Below are positions 1 to 5,203 of a DNA stretch of 23,861 bases, one piece after another. The position numbers and the translations under genes are program-made. Numbering within the stretch: position 1 is the first letter of the stretch; each line of letters begins with the position of its first letter. Under the pieces are notes generated by a model, which saw only the letters and a program-made list of their open reading frames with translations, searched no databases and was not told the DNA's origin. The stretch comes from CAZDWZ01 sp964509425 (GTDB taxonomy: Bacteria > Bdellovibrionota_C > UBA2361 > SZUA-149 > CAZDWZ01). The stretch is from NCBI GenBank assembly GCA_964509425.1, contig CAZDWZ010000028.1, positions 1-23,861 of the forward strand. Reading direction: 5' to 3'.

Positions 1-75
1 CGCGGGTCGCCGCAGGAAGGCAAGCAGGAAGATGACAAGCAATGGGAAGCCGAGAAGGTGCATTTTATGATCCAT
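1..75 (-). CDS. N-terminal fragment of a small membrane protein (runs off left edge)
   Basis: The first 25 codons of a leftward gene are visible, from an ATG at 75-73. A second in-frame ATG at 63-61 is an alternative start. After MDHKMH comes a strongly hydrophobic stretch (LLGFPLLVIFLLAF) followed by RR, which reads as a signal anchor or single transmembrane helix with a positive flank. The start overlaps the stop of the 52-aa ORF upstream by 11 nt, as in the rest of this leftward cluster. No family can be named from 25 residues. Small membrane proteins in phage accessory cassettes are often lysis or superinfection factors, but nothing here shows that. Confidence 0.5.
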   Translation of the reverse strand, partial: MDHKMHLLGFPLLVIFLLAFLRRPA

Positions 76-223
76 CAATTTCATTGGCCTTGTCGAGCCA
101 ATACGATAGCGATAAATGGCTCAGCCCTGAACCTGTCGCCGCATCTACGACCCAACCAAGCCCGTGGCTGATGTTTAGCTGATTGAAGCCGTCAATAGCA
201 GCCCTCAGCCCGTCGCCGTCCAC
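65..223 (-). CDS. Small hypothetical protein, 52 aa, GTG start
   Basis: This leftward ORF would start at a GTG 16 nt before the end of the 34-aa ORF and would depend on translational coupling. It reads VDGDGLRAAIDGFNQL, then HGLGLVVDAATGSGLSHL and SYWLDKANEIDGS, which is protein-like composition rather than a random frame. An alternative is that it is the C-terminal half of a single protein joined to the 34-aa ORF by a frameshift, since the two overlap for 19 nt in different frames. No family is recognised. The stop overlaps the start of the membrane-protein gene. Confidence 0.4.
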   Translation of the reverse strand: MDGDGLRAAIDGFNQLNISHGLGWVVDAATGSGLSHLSLSYWLDKANEIDGS

Positions 224-309
224 GCAATCAGCGCGTCCTGCGCTTCCGGTGTCAGGTTGGCGTCGGCGCGGATCGTGCGGGTGATTTTTGTTAGGGTGTC
301 ATTTTTCAT
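205..309 (-). CDS. Small hypothetical protein, 34 aa
   Basis: A short leftward ORF (MKNDTLTKITRT...) starts inside the last codons of the 84-aa gene, overlapping its stop in the sequence AATGAAAAATGA. That arrangement is typical of coupled phage genes. It has a polar N-terminus and a C-terminal LTPEAQDALIAW helix, which is a common phage-protein phrase. It ends in a different frame from the ORF that follows, so it may be complete or may be the first half of a frameshifted gene. Function unknown. Confidence 0.42.
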   Translation of the reverse strand: MKNDTLTKITRTIRADANLTPEAQDALIAWTATG

Positions 310-553
310 TTTGCACTTTTCTCCAATACGTCTCAGATTCAATGCCCAGCAGTTTCCGCAGTTTCTTTCCCGGCTTCGCCTTTTGGTTTAGCACGTTGTA
401 AATATGCGGGAAATCCTGCTTGTGCGCTCTTGACCACCGTTTGACTGATGGCTTGAGCGGTTTTGGGCGATTGGTTGCCCATTCGTCAATCGTTTCCCGC
501 AACAGCGCGGCAACTTCTGCCAGCGACATTGCGGTTTCCACTTGTGTTGTCAT
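299..553 (-). CDS. Hypothetical protein, 84 aa
   Basis: This is the first gene of the leftward cluster. The protein is basic (many K and R) and helical at the N-terminus (VETAMSLAEVAALLRETIDEW). It contains HIYNVLNQKAKPGKKLRKLLGIES, which could be a small DNA-binding fold, but no family is recognised. A promoter lies directly upstream on the same strand, with its -10 ending only 8-10 nt before the ATG, so the transcript is nearly leaderless. No Shine-Dalgarno precedes the ATG. Confidence 0.6.
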   Translation of the reverse strand: MTTQVETAMSLAEVAALLRETIDEWATNRPKPLKPSVKRWSRAHKQDFPHIYNVLNQKAKPGKKLRKLLGIESETYWRKVQNEK

Positions 554-561
554 CGGGAGTT

Positions 562-591
562 ATTGTATATTGGTAAATGTTTCGAGGTCAA
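562..591 (-). promoter_or_regulatory. Leftward sigma70-like promoter for the 84-aa gene
   Basis: On the minus strand, TTGACC (591-586) is followed by TATACA (569-564, 16-bp spacer) or TACAAT (567-562, 18-bp spacer). The ATG at 553 is so close that the mRNA would have almost no leader. This is sequence inference; no transcript data were available. Confidence 0.5.
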
Positions 592-600
592 CTAGATTTT

Positions 601-647
601 GAAAATAAAACACCGCCGATTACGAGACTTCCCAAAGCAATCGGCGG
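601..647 (-). terminator. Inverted repeat with T tract on the minus strand
   Basis: CCGCCGATT (613-621) and AATCGGCGG (639-647) form a perfect 9-bp stem with a 17-nt loop. On the minus strand the stem is followed by TGTTTTATTTT (612-602), like a rho-independent terminator. It would stop leftward read-through just before the leftward promoter. The rest of 592-751 shows no gene. Confidence 0.45.
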
Positions 648-751
648 CAACATCAACCTGCGATGGTCGCGCAGGCTGACGCCGGATGCTAGTCGCATTG
701 CCCTGCCGCGTCAATCTCGCCCCGTCGCCTTTTCTCACAGAGGCAAATTGA

Positions 752-922
752 ATGAATCGGATAGAAGTAAACCTTATGGTTATTGCCGGGCTGATCGCCT
801 TCTGCCTGCTTTGTCTGGGCGTTGGTTGGCTTGGTGATACCACCGGCTGGCTACAGGAGCCGAAAGCGACTCCGACGCCTACGGCCACGCCGAAACCTCA
901 TCACATCAAGAGCAACCGCTAA
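752..922 (+). CDS. Small single-span membrane protein, 56 aa
   Basis: A 56-aa ORF starts with MNRIEVN and a hydrophobic segment (LMVIAGLIAFCLLCLGVGWLG, residues 8-28). A Thr/Pro-rich tail (TPTPTATPKP) and a basic end (HHIKSNR) follow. This is a type-I or signal-anchor small membrane protein. A weak AGAGG site lies 6-10 nt upstream of the ATG. Its stop is 29 nt before the start of the larger membrane protein gene, suggesting co-transcription. No family is recognised. Confidence 0.6.
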   Translation: MNRIEVNLMVIAGLIAFCLLCLGVGWLGDTTGWLQEPKATPTPTATPKPHHIKSNR

Positions 923-951
923 CCGCGCCGATGGGCGCAGAAAGGAAAACT

Positions 952-1815
952 ATGCAGAAAGATTTCGCAGAATACAAAACCGAATCCACTCAACTTGCCC
1001 ACGATGCAAAAACAAGCCACCAATTGATGGAGAAAACACCCTGGCTGTTCATTCTGCTCGGCGTTGCCATCTCTGCCGCTTGCACTTACTACTTGGGCGA
1101 ACAAGGGCTAAAAAACAGCGACTTGTACAAAGGACTGATTGGCGCAGAGAATACCGCGCTTCTGGTTGTTGGCGTAATGGAAGGCTCACTTATCGCGCTG
1201 ATTTATGGAATGACCACATTCTTGAAATCGTCTGAGCAGCGCAAACTTGCCGCGACTGGCATCAATGTGCTGAAAGCGATTCTCTGCCTGAATGTTATTG
1301 GCGCTTTTGCGCTCTGGGTAACGAAAGATAAGAACTCCATTGGTGTCATTGAGCTTTATGCCCAATGGGGAACGCCAGTCACAATCTGCGGCGCATTATG
1401 GTTTTGGCCGAAGATTCTCAACCTTCGGCATCAAGACCTACAGCGCGCAGCCGTGCTTGACCAAAATGCAAAGATGGCCGATGAATGGCGGAAGCGTCAC
1501 AGTCAGGATCAGCAAAATTACCTGACTGCGTATGCTGCGATACAAGACAGCGATGAAATGATGGAAGCGCAGCGAGCGATTGCCGAATACGAGGCAATCC
1601 AACAGCTTGCCAGCGAACGAGGCATCCCATTTGAAGATGCCCAGATGATCTTTGAACGGGCGCGGGCGCGAAAGCAAGACGGCACGCGACGGCAATTCGA
1701 TACAGTTGTCAAAAAAGACCGGCAATATTTCGCGCCACAAGCTCAACCGCTTCCAATTGCCGGGAAGGACGGAAACAAGCCTACCAATTTCTTCGATCCA
1801 ACAACGGGAAAATAA
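952..1815 (+). CDS. Multi-span membrane protein with coiled C-terminal tail, 287 aa
   Basis: The start is set at ATG 952 because AAGGAAAAC lies just upstream; an in-frame ATG at 931 lacks a ribosome site. The N-terminal half has about four hydrophobic segments: WLFILLGVAISAACTYYLG, then ALLVVGVMEGSLIALIYG, LKAILCLNVIGAFALWV, and a weaker one ending ICGALWFWP. The C-terminal ~130 residues are soluble, charged and helical (EAQRAIAEYEAIQQLASERG) and end in a Pro/Gly-rich tail. The topology fits a cytoplasmic domain anchored to the inner membrane. No enzymatic motif is seen and the family is not recognised. Confidence 0.75.
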   Translation: MQKDFAEYKTESTQLAHDAKTSHQLMEKTPWLFILLGVAISAACTYYLGEQGLKNSDLYKGLIGAENTALLVVGVMEGSLIALIYGMTTFLKSSEQRKLAATGINVLKAILCLNVIGAFALWVTKDKNSIGVIELYAQWGTPVTICGALWFWPKILNLRHQDLQRAAVLDQNAKMADEWRKRHSQDQQNYLTAYAAIQDSDEMMEAQRAIAEYEAIQQLASERGIPFEDAQMIFERARARKQDGTRRQFDTVVKKDRQYFAPQAQPLPIAGKDGNKPTNFFDPTTGK

Positions 1816-1816
1816 C

Positions 1817-1847
1817 CGCCTCACACGCAGCGCCGACAGGTGAGGCG
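1817..1847. repeat. Perfect intergenic hairpin (8 bp)
   Basis: CGCCTCAC (1817-1824) pairs with GTGAGGCG (1840-1847) around a 15-nt loop, beginning 2 nt after the stop of the 287-aa gene. No T tract follows on the plus strand, so it is not a classic terminator. It may protect the 3' end of the mRNA or act as a processing signal. Confidence 0.5.
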
Positions 1848-1878
1848 CTTCCAGCAGGCGAGGCGCGAGAGAAGCACC

Positions 1879-1980
1879 ATGTCACTAGAAACAAAGGTTT
1901 ACGGCAGTCTAATTCTGGGAGCAATTCTTTTCGGGATATTCCATTTTTGGATGATGGGCAAAATTCACAACCGCCGATAA
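1879..1980 (+). CDS. Tiny membrane protein, 33 aa
   Basis: The ORF MSLETKVYG... has a single hydrophobic span (SLILGAILFGIFHFWMMG) and a basic end (KIHNRR). GAGAGAAG precedes the ATG at suitable spacing. It is the first of three tiny membrane ORFs in the same frame (1879, 2032, 2146). Function unknown; a holin-like or other small phage membrane factor is possible but unproven. Confidence 0.5.
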   Translation: MSLETKVYGSLILGAILFGIFHFWMMGKIHNRR

Positions 1981-2031
1981 TTCCCATAACCGAACAACCC
2001 GCAATCGAAACGGATTGCACGGAGGATATCA

Positions 2032-2145
2032 ATGAAACGGCCCTTAATCGAACCAATGCCAAAGTGGGAGCGCAACGGCATTGCTCTCATCTACGTATTA
2101 CTAACAGGGACGCTGGGATACCTGATATGGAGTATTCTGAAATAG
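2032..2145 (+). CDS. Tiny membrane protein, 37 aa
   Basis: A strong ribosome site (GGAGG at 2020-2024) lies 7 nt before the ATG. The protein has a polar start (MKRPLIEPMPKWERNG) and one transmembrane helix (IALIYVLLTGTLGYLIWSIL). Its stop TAG is followed directly by the ATG of the next tiny membrane protein. The ribosome site and the hydrophobic profile make this more credible than the longer competing frame across it. Confidence 0.6.
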   Translation: MKRPLIEPMPKWERNGIALIYVLLTGTLGYLIWSILK

Positions 2146-2292
2146 ATGAAACTCAAACCCGCAGCATGGATAATCGAGATTCTCTTGTTGGGAATCCTGC
2201 TTCTCTGCCTGTGGATAATGGGCAGTCAGGAACGGACGGAGACGGTGCGCGGCTGGCTGATGGCAGCGGCGGATTGGGCGCGGGCGAGGTAG
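2146..2292 (+). CDS. Tiny membrane protein, 48 aa
   Basis: Starts immediately after the previous TAG (TAGATG), so it probably depends on translational re-initiation. Residues 8-25 (WIIEILLLGILLLCLWIM) form one transmembrane helix. The C-terminal half is amphipathic (ERTETVRGWLMAAADWARAR). A one-helix protein with an amphipathic tail fits several small phage membrane proteins, but no family is recognised. Confidence 0.55.
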   Translation: MKLKPAAWIIEILLLGILLLCLWIMGSQERTETVRGWLMAAADWARAR

Positions 2293-2324
2293 ACGGATCG
2301 TCGCTCCCTGGTAAGCCATTTTCT

Positions 2325-2711
2325 GTGCTACCTAGTGAGCATTCTAACTTATTGAAAACACTACCTGACCGGGTGCTACCTAGTGAGCAATTGCAGACTG
2401 AAAAAGAGCAAGCCGACTGGCTGAAATCATTGCTCCCAAAACTGACCGCTGGCTGGTGGGACGTTGCCGCAAACGGCAAAGGTTTTATTATCAAGCAGAA
2501 ATGGCGGGAGCATAAAAAACAACTGACACAGCCCTATAAGCGCGTAGGCCGGGAGCAGTTTGATGGGCTGAAAGAACAAGAGGTAACCTATGCCAAACAA
2601 ATCCTTTTCGACAAACTCTGGGAGCACCTTGACGGATGCAGAGAGCACAAAACTAAAGCAACCAGGGATCGAGCAAGAAGCGCTGCCGAGAGGCTCAGCG
2701 CTTCACGTTGA
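2325..2711 (+). CDS. Hypothetical protein, up to 128 aa, start uncertain
   Basis: The well-supported part is downstream of about 2391: TEKEQADWLKSLLPKLTAGWWDVAANGK, then FIIKQKWREHKKQ and a charged helical tail (TKATRDRARSAAERL). The frame stays open upstream to 1947, but that part is the shadow of the tiny membrane genes. Candidate starts are GTG 2325 (used here), GTG 2373 and TTG 2391, none with a strong ribosome site. If 2325 is right, the 63-bp repeat is translated as two LPSE-containing units. Its 3' end overlaps the next gene by 122 nt. Confidence 0.5.
   Translation: MLPSEHSNLLKTLPDRVLPSEQLQTEKEQADWLKSLLPKLTAGWWDVAANGKGFIIKQKWREHKKQLTQPYKRVGREQFDGLKEQEVTYAKQILFDKLWEHLDGCREHKTKATRDRARSAAERLSASR
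2327..2390 (+). repeat. 63-bp direct repeat, copy 1
   Basis: The segment 2328-2390 recurs at 2849-2911 with about 57 of 63 positions identical. Inside it, GCTACCTAGTGAGCA occurs twice, 48 bp apart (2327-2341 and 2375-2389). That unit is an imperfect palindrome (TGCT, CTAG and AGCA are self-complementary). The length is a multiple of three and the frame is open, so the repeat can be read as protein. It could be a small mobile repeat, a tandem protein binding site, or a recombination site. Confidence 0.75.
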
Positions 2712-2856
2712 AACAGCCCTGACCTATGCGCGCCGCGCTGAAGTCTCCGCAAAAGCTGGCGACAATGCTCTTACGCTTGATCGTTTGAGCGTTGTGATTG
2801 AGCAGCTTGAAGAGGTTTCAGCGAAAATCAAGAAGCAATGGAAAGCTGCTCCCTAG
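2590..2856 (+). CDS. Hypothetical protein, 88 aa, helical
   Basis: Starts at ATG 2590 with GAGGT five nt upstream, inside the preceding gene but in another frame. The N-terminal 35 residues are polar and low in complexity. From LHVETALTYARRAEVSAKAGDN onward it is a regular helical protein with coiled-coil-like EQLEEVSAKIKKQW at the end. The stop codon TAG lies inside copy 2 of the 63-bp repeat. No family is recognised. Confidence 0.5.
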   Translation: MPNKSFSTNSGSTLTDAESTKLKQPGIEQEALPRGSALHVETALTYARRAEVSAKAGDNALTLDRLSVVIEQLEEVSAKIKKQWKAAP

Positions 2857-2911
2857 TGAGCAGTCTAACTTATTGAAAACATTACCTGATTGGATGCTAC
2901 CTAGTGAGCAA
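2848..2911 (+). repeat. 63-bp direct repeat, copy 2
   Basis: Second copy of the repeat at 2327-2390, 521 bp downstream in the same orientation. It again carries two GCTNCCTAGTGAGCA units 48 bp apart (2848-2862 and 2896-2910). It supplies the stop codon of the 88-aa gene and ends 35 nt before the next ATG. Its reading frame is also open (LPSEQSNLLKTLPDW...), but no start codon with a ribosome site was found for it. Confidence 0.75.
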
Positions 2912-2945
2912 ACCCGCAGCCTAGCCGCTGCCAACGGAGAACCAA

Positions 2946-3272
2946 ATGGACGAACAGCAAATTGACACCGGCGACACCGTTTTTCACGAACCCACAGGCG
3001 AGACTTGGCTTGTGGCGTGCGTTCAGGATGACCGCGTAAGTTGGGTAGGATGGCCGGAAGGCAGCGGGCTACTTTCAGACTGCACGCTGAAACAGAAGGC
3101 AACACCGGGGAAGCGGCAAGAATTGCTTGAAAAGCTCGCGGCGATAAACGAATCCGATCATCGCCAACGATACGCGGCGCATCGGCTAAAACAATCCGAG
3201 CCTGACCGTCCGTCCGGCATCCACCCCACGCACGGTCAATTGCGCATTGAGCGCGGGGAGCTTGGCGAATGA
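2946..3272 (+). CDS. Conserved phage-type hypothetical protein, 108 aa
   Basis: CGGAGA lies upstream of the ATG. The N-terminal part (GDTVFHEPTGETWLVACVQDDRV, then WVGWPEG) reads as a small beta-rich domain of a type common in phage genomes. A helical tail (QELLEKLAAINESDHRQRYAAHRL) follows. I recognise the pattern from phage hypothetical proteins but know no function for it. It is the last gene before the control region at 3273-3460. Confidence 0.65.
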   Translation: MDEQQIDTGDTVFHEPTGETWLVACVQDDRVSWVGWPEGSGLLSDCTLKQKATPGKRQELLEKLAAINESDHRQRYAAHRLKQSEPDRPSGIHPTHGQLRIERGELGE

Positions 3273-3354
3273 CCACCGCTCGCTTCTAATCTTTCCAGGC
3301 CAGCCAATCGCGCTGGTTTCCTTTTTTCTATCTCAATTCTAATGAAATAATAGC

Positions 3355-3405
3355 TTGGCGGTCTGTCAGTCTGTCCGTATACTCCAATCATTCCAGAACG
3401 GAATG
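3355..3405 (+). promoter_or_regulatory. Promoter and 5'-leader hairpin upstream of the 77-aa gene
   Basis: TTGGCG (3355-3360), a 17-bp spacer and TATACT (3378-3383) form a good sigma70-like promoter. The spacer holds a tandem near-repeat (GTCTGTCA GTCTGTCC), a possible operator. Just downstream, CATTCC (3389-3394) pairs with GGAATG (3400-3405) as a 6-bp hairpin at the 5' end of the predicted mRNA. The remaining 3406-3460 is an untranslated leader ending in GGAGAAAGAA before the ATG. Confidence 0.6.
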
Positions 3406-3460
3406 ACGGGCGACGCGGAATCAGTCGCGGGTAACGGCTACGAACTGAGCGGAGAAAGAA

Positions 3461-3694
3461 ATGAAAACCAGAATTACCTATCACAGTGGCACGTCAGCAT
3501 CGGCAACCGGTGAGTACGCAACAGGCAACTGCGGCGGCTACCGCACAATCTGGCAAATGGCCATCAAGGGTGACAGAATTGTAAGCGACAATCTGCATAG
3601 CGCAAACGCCACCAATGATGATTGCGAAGCGGCTAACACGGTGTCAATGCGCGAGGCTATTGAGATTGCCCGCAAACTTGGCGTGGGAATCTAA
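3461..3694 (+). CDS. Hypothetical protein, 77 aa
   Basis: First gene after the 3355 promoter, with ribosome site GGAG about 8 nt before the ATG. The protein begins with a Ser/Thr/Gly-rich, probably beta-stranded region (TRITYHSGTSASATGEY, GYRTIWQMAIKGDRIVSD). It ends in a helix (MREAIEIARKLGVGI). No family is recognised. It sits 19 nt upstream of the excisionase-like gene and is probably co-transcribed with it, so it may be part of a small control operon. Confidence 0.6.
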   Translation: MKTRITYHSGTSASATGEYATGNCGGYRTIWQMAIKGDRIVSDNLHSANATNDDCEAANTVSMREAIEIARKLGVGI

Positions 3695-3713
3695 TCGCTA
3701 AGGAGCTTTTCTT

Positions 3714-3983
3714 ATGAGTGAAATTTGCTATTCAGATGAGTCGCCATTTGACCTCATCACCGTCGCTCAGGCGTCCCGGCTACGCGCCGATTCAAGCTCA
3801 CCACTGAGCCGGAATGCGATTTACGCCGCAATCCAAGCAGGCAGGCTCAATCGCCATTCCTTGCCCTCGCACGGCGAAACGGCGCTGGTTTCTCGCGCCG
3901 AGGTCGAGGCGTATCAGGCTGTTGGCCACAAGCCAGCCGGGTACAAACGGGTTTCGGATGAGTCATCCGCAGAAGAAAAATAA
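3714..3983 (+). CDS. Excisionase/MerR-like HTH DNA-binding protein, 89 aa
   Basis: Residues ~13-65 show the winged-HTH layout of small excisionase or MerR-type domains: DLITVAQASRL (first helix), then PLSRNAIYAAIQAGRLNRH (recognition helix and turn), then a beta-wing ending in ALVSRAEVEAYQ. In this family such proteins bind short direct or inverted sites to steer recombination or repress promoters. Ribosome site AAGGAG is 8 nt before the ATG. A terminator follows. It is a candidate regulator of the adjacent promoters, which is inference from position. Confidence 0.65.
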   Translation: MSEICYSDESPFDLITVAQASRLRADSSSPLSRNAIYAAIQAGRLNRHSLPSHGETALVSRAEVEAYQAVGHKPAGYKRVSDESSAEEK

Positions 3984-4030
3984 GGCTACGCCCATTGCGA
4001 GCGCAGCCTGCAAACTCAAGCTTGTGAATT

Positions 4031-4046
4031 TCAGGCGCGTGCCTGA
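4031..4046. repeat. Small perfect hairpin TCAGGC/GCCTGA
   Basis: A 6-bp perfect stem with a four-base loop (GCGT) lies in the untranslated 3' region of the excisionase-like gene, upstream of the terminator. No T tract follows it. It may be a protein site or an RNA-stability hairpin. Confidence 0.4.
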
Positions 4047-4061
4047 TTCCGCAGCGATTCT

Positions 4062-4100
4062 ACAGCGGCCTTTGCGAAAGCGCGAGGGCTGTTTTCTTTT
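4062..4100 (+). terminator. Rho-independent terminator after the HTH gene
   Basis: ACAGC (4062-4066) pairs with GCTGT (4088-4092), with further pairing inward (CCT/AGG) around a GC-GAAA-GC tetraloop. The stem runs into TTTTCTTTT (4092-4100). It ends the 3461-3983 operon and insulates the promoter at 4110. Confidence 0.7.
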
Positions 4101-4109
4101 GCATTTATC

Positions 4110-4138
4110 TTGACGGAAACTCAGTTTGCGGCTATCGT
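4110..4138 (+). promoter_or_regulatory. Leaderless promoter with AAACTCAGTTT palindrome in the spacer
   Basis: TTGACG (4110-4115), 17-bp spacer, TATCGT (4133-4138). The ATG of the next gene starts 7 nt after the -10, so transcription would start on or next to the initiation codon. The spacer holds AAACTCAGTTT (4118-4128), a 5-bp inverted repeat about a single C. The promoter at 5383 has nearly the same spacer, which suggests a shared repressor. Confidence 0.65.
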
Positions 4139-4144
4139 AGGCCA

Positions 4145-4339
4145 ATGAAAGTAAGAGACTGGCTACAAAACAACGGCGTGAGATTTAACCATTCCCATTT
4201 TTACCCTAACCCGCTTGGCGACGGCAAGGTATGCGAACTGGCCGTAACTAGCGGCAATAGCTACGTCGGAGGAGCGCCGCCCTGTAGGGGCAAGCGACGA
4301 CCCCCGGCCCTCGGCAGTGAAGCCCTGCGGCGCGACTGA
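4145..4339 (+). CDS. Hypothetical protein whose 3' end is replaced by a repeat, 64 aa
   Basis: Apparently a leaderless gene: no ribosome site, ATG at the predicted transcription start. Residues 1-42 (MKVRDWLQNNGVRFNHSHFY..., CELAVTSGNSYVGG) look like a genuine small protein. From about 4270 the frame runs into the ~160-bp structured repeat, and the last ~22 residues (APPCRGKRRPPALG...) are read from repeat DNA. Either the gene was truncated by the repeat or it has always ended there. Function unknown. Confidence 0.5.
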   Translation: MKVRDWLQNNGVRFNHSHFYPNPLGDGKVCELAVTSGNSYVGGAPPCRGKRRPPALGSEALRRD

Positions 4340-4430
4340 GCGACGCGGGCGGAATGGAGACGGGCCAGGGCTTCCGGTGTCTTCCGCCCGCTCCGCTGCT
4401 CCGTAGGGGCTACGCGGAGCGAGGCCCCTT
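4270..4430 (-). repeat. Structured ~160-bp repeat, left copy (minus orientation)
   Basis: The reverse complement of this segment matches 22752-22914 along its whole length, with long identical blocks (for example around the shared GACACCGGAAGCCCTGG) and a diverged middle part. In the minus orientation it starts in the last codons of the 71-aa gene and supplies that gene's TAG stop. It contains self-complementary parts: CTCC-G-CGTAG/CTACG-GAG next to the stop, and CCCTGGCCC with GGGCCGGGG (one G-U pair) further in. It lies between two converging genes. Confidence 0.8.
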
Positions 4431-4625
4431 GGCGTTTCGGTTTCCCGTATTCAAACGGGCACCCCCGCGCTTTTTGGTTTCGAGTTGAAGCGCCAGTCGG
4501 AGAATATTCGGCGGCGTGAGCAGGGTTAAATCTGCTCTTTTATTTTTCCTTTGAGCGAGAGAGCGAACGCTCTCCCACTCTTCAGCAGTGAACTCAATAG
4601 TTGCAATTTTAACTTTGTCTGACAT
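4410..4625 (-). CDS. Hypothetical small basic protein, 71 aa
   Basis: Second gene of the short leftward operon. The start is set at ATG 4625-4623, five nt after the stop of the preceding gene, with AAGGA upstream. The N-terminal part (KVKIATIEFTAEEWESVRSLAQ) has the beta-strand plus helix look of a ribbon-helix-helix protein. The end is basic and Gly-rich (KKRGGARLNTGNRNAKGPRSA). The last codons and the stop come from the ~160-bp repeat. The RHH-like reading is inference from the pattern only; it could be the repressor of the operator at 4930-4975. Confidence 0.55.
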   Translation of the reverse strand: MSDKVKIATIEFTAEEWESVRSLAQRKNKRADLTLLTPPNILRLALQLETKKRGGARLNTGNRNAKGPRSA

Positions 4626-4629
4626 GCGA

Positions 4630-4860
4630 TTAGTTTTCCTTCCAGTTTTCGACAATCCCAATTACGCGCACAGACTCGTTATAGGCATCGGAGGTATTGC
4701 CCCACGCCGCAGCTTGTTTGCGAGTGGAGAAGCCGTTTCTGAGGTTGATTGGCTTAAAGCTGTTCTTTTCAACTTCGCAAGAAATGAAAACTCGGAATCC
4801 TGCATTTGGCACTTCGTCGCCTGCCACCCTGATGCGTCCTCTGCACTTGGTCACTGTCAT
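4630..4860 (-). CDS. Hypothetical protein, 76 aa
   Basis: First gene of the leftward operon, 66 nt downstream of a promoter with a perfect TATAAT. The protein reads MTVTKCRGRIRVAGDEVPNAGFRVFISCEV and ends VRVIGIVENWKEN; the central FSTRKQAAAWGN suggests a mixed alpha/beta small domain. A 6-bp hairpin (4882-4898) lies in its mRNA leader, with a G-rich ribosome site (TAGGGG) before the ATG. No family is recognised. Confidence 0.6.
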   Translation of the reverse strand: MTVTKCRGRIRVAGDEVPNAGFRVFISCEVEKNSFKPINLRNGFSTRKQAAAWGNTSDAYNESVRVIGIVENWKEN

Positions 4861-4925
4861 GTTTGCCCCTACCTAGCTGCCGTGAAGTTCCGCTTCACTC
4901 GGTATCGCGTCCTGCGATGTTTGTT

Positions 4926-4998
4926 ATTATATTCAAATACAGATTCGAGTCAAGCGACGAATGCAGATTTGAATACTTTTTTCGCCAGTCGCTATTTT
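4926..4998. promoter_or_regulatory. Divergent promoters sharing a palindromic operator
   Basis: Leftward: TTGACT (4953-4948), 16-bp spacer, consensus TATAAT (4931-4926). Rightward: TTGAAT (4969-4974), 18-bp spacer, TATTTT (4993-4998). Between and across them lies a two-part inverted repeat: TATTCAAAT (4930-4938) with ATTTGAATA (4967-4975), and nested ATTCG (4943-4947) with CGAAT (4958-4962). A protein bound there would cover the leftward -10 and -35 and the rightward -35. Likely an autoregulated switch. Confidence 0.65.
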
Positions 4999-5005
4999 AA
5001 GGAGA

Positions 5006-5203
5006 CTGGAAGGGGCAAGCGGCATAGTAGAAACGAGCGCCGCCCCGATTGGGGCGGCGCGAGTCACGTCTTGGCGGGCGGAAATCCGAAAGCGCTCCGC
5101 GACAGGCAGGGACAATGCAGAAGCGGCCAATCTTGCCGCCGAGCTTGTGGCGCGGGCGCTTGGTTGGGAACCCGAACAGGAGGCAAATGAGAAAAACAGT
5201 TAA
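5006..5203 (+). CDS. Possible small protein without a standard start codon, up to 65 aa
   Basis: The frame ending at TAA 5201-5203 reads like real protein: SAAPIGAARVTSWRAEIRKRS, then DNAEAANLAAELVARALGWEPEQEANEKNS. Its end overlaps the start of the next gene by 17 nt, as other gene pairs here do. No ATG, GTG or TTG start fits. The first in-frame possibility is CTG 5006, which falls at the predicted start point of the rightward transcript (-10 at 4993-4998). Start unresolved; it could instead be a decayed gene. Confidence 0.3.
   Translation: MEGASGIVETSAAPIGAARVTSWRAEIRKRSATGRDNAEAANLAAELVARALGWEPEQEANEKNS
5037..5060. repeat. Perfect 10-bp GC hairpin
   Basis: GCGCCGCCCC (5037-5046), loop GATT, GGGGCGGCGC (5051-5060). 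The stem is perfect and entirely G/C, with no T tract on either side. It falls within the possible small ORF at 5006-5203, so it would be translated as part of SAAPIGAAR if that ORF is real. Confidence 0.6.

Noticed and set aside
1947..2324. Upstream extension of the gene ending at 2711 back to ATG 1947
   Set aside because: This part is the shadow of three small membrane ORFs in another frame, two of them with good start contexts; composition is Gly/Asp/Ser-rich and not protein-like.
2327..2911. CRISPR array from the 63-bp repeats
   Set aside because: Only two copies 521 bp apart with genes between them; no regular spacers and no cas genes.
4588..5190. 200-codon rightward frame
   Set aside because: It runs antisense through two leftward genes and the divergent promoter region; no ribosome site and no protein-like order.
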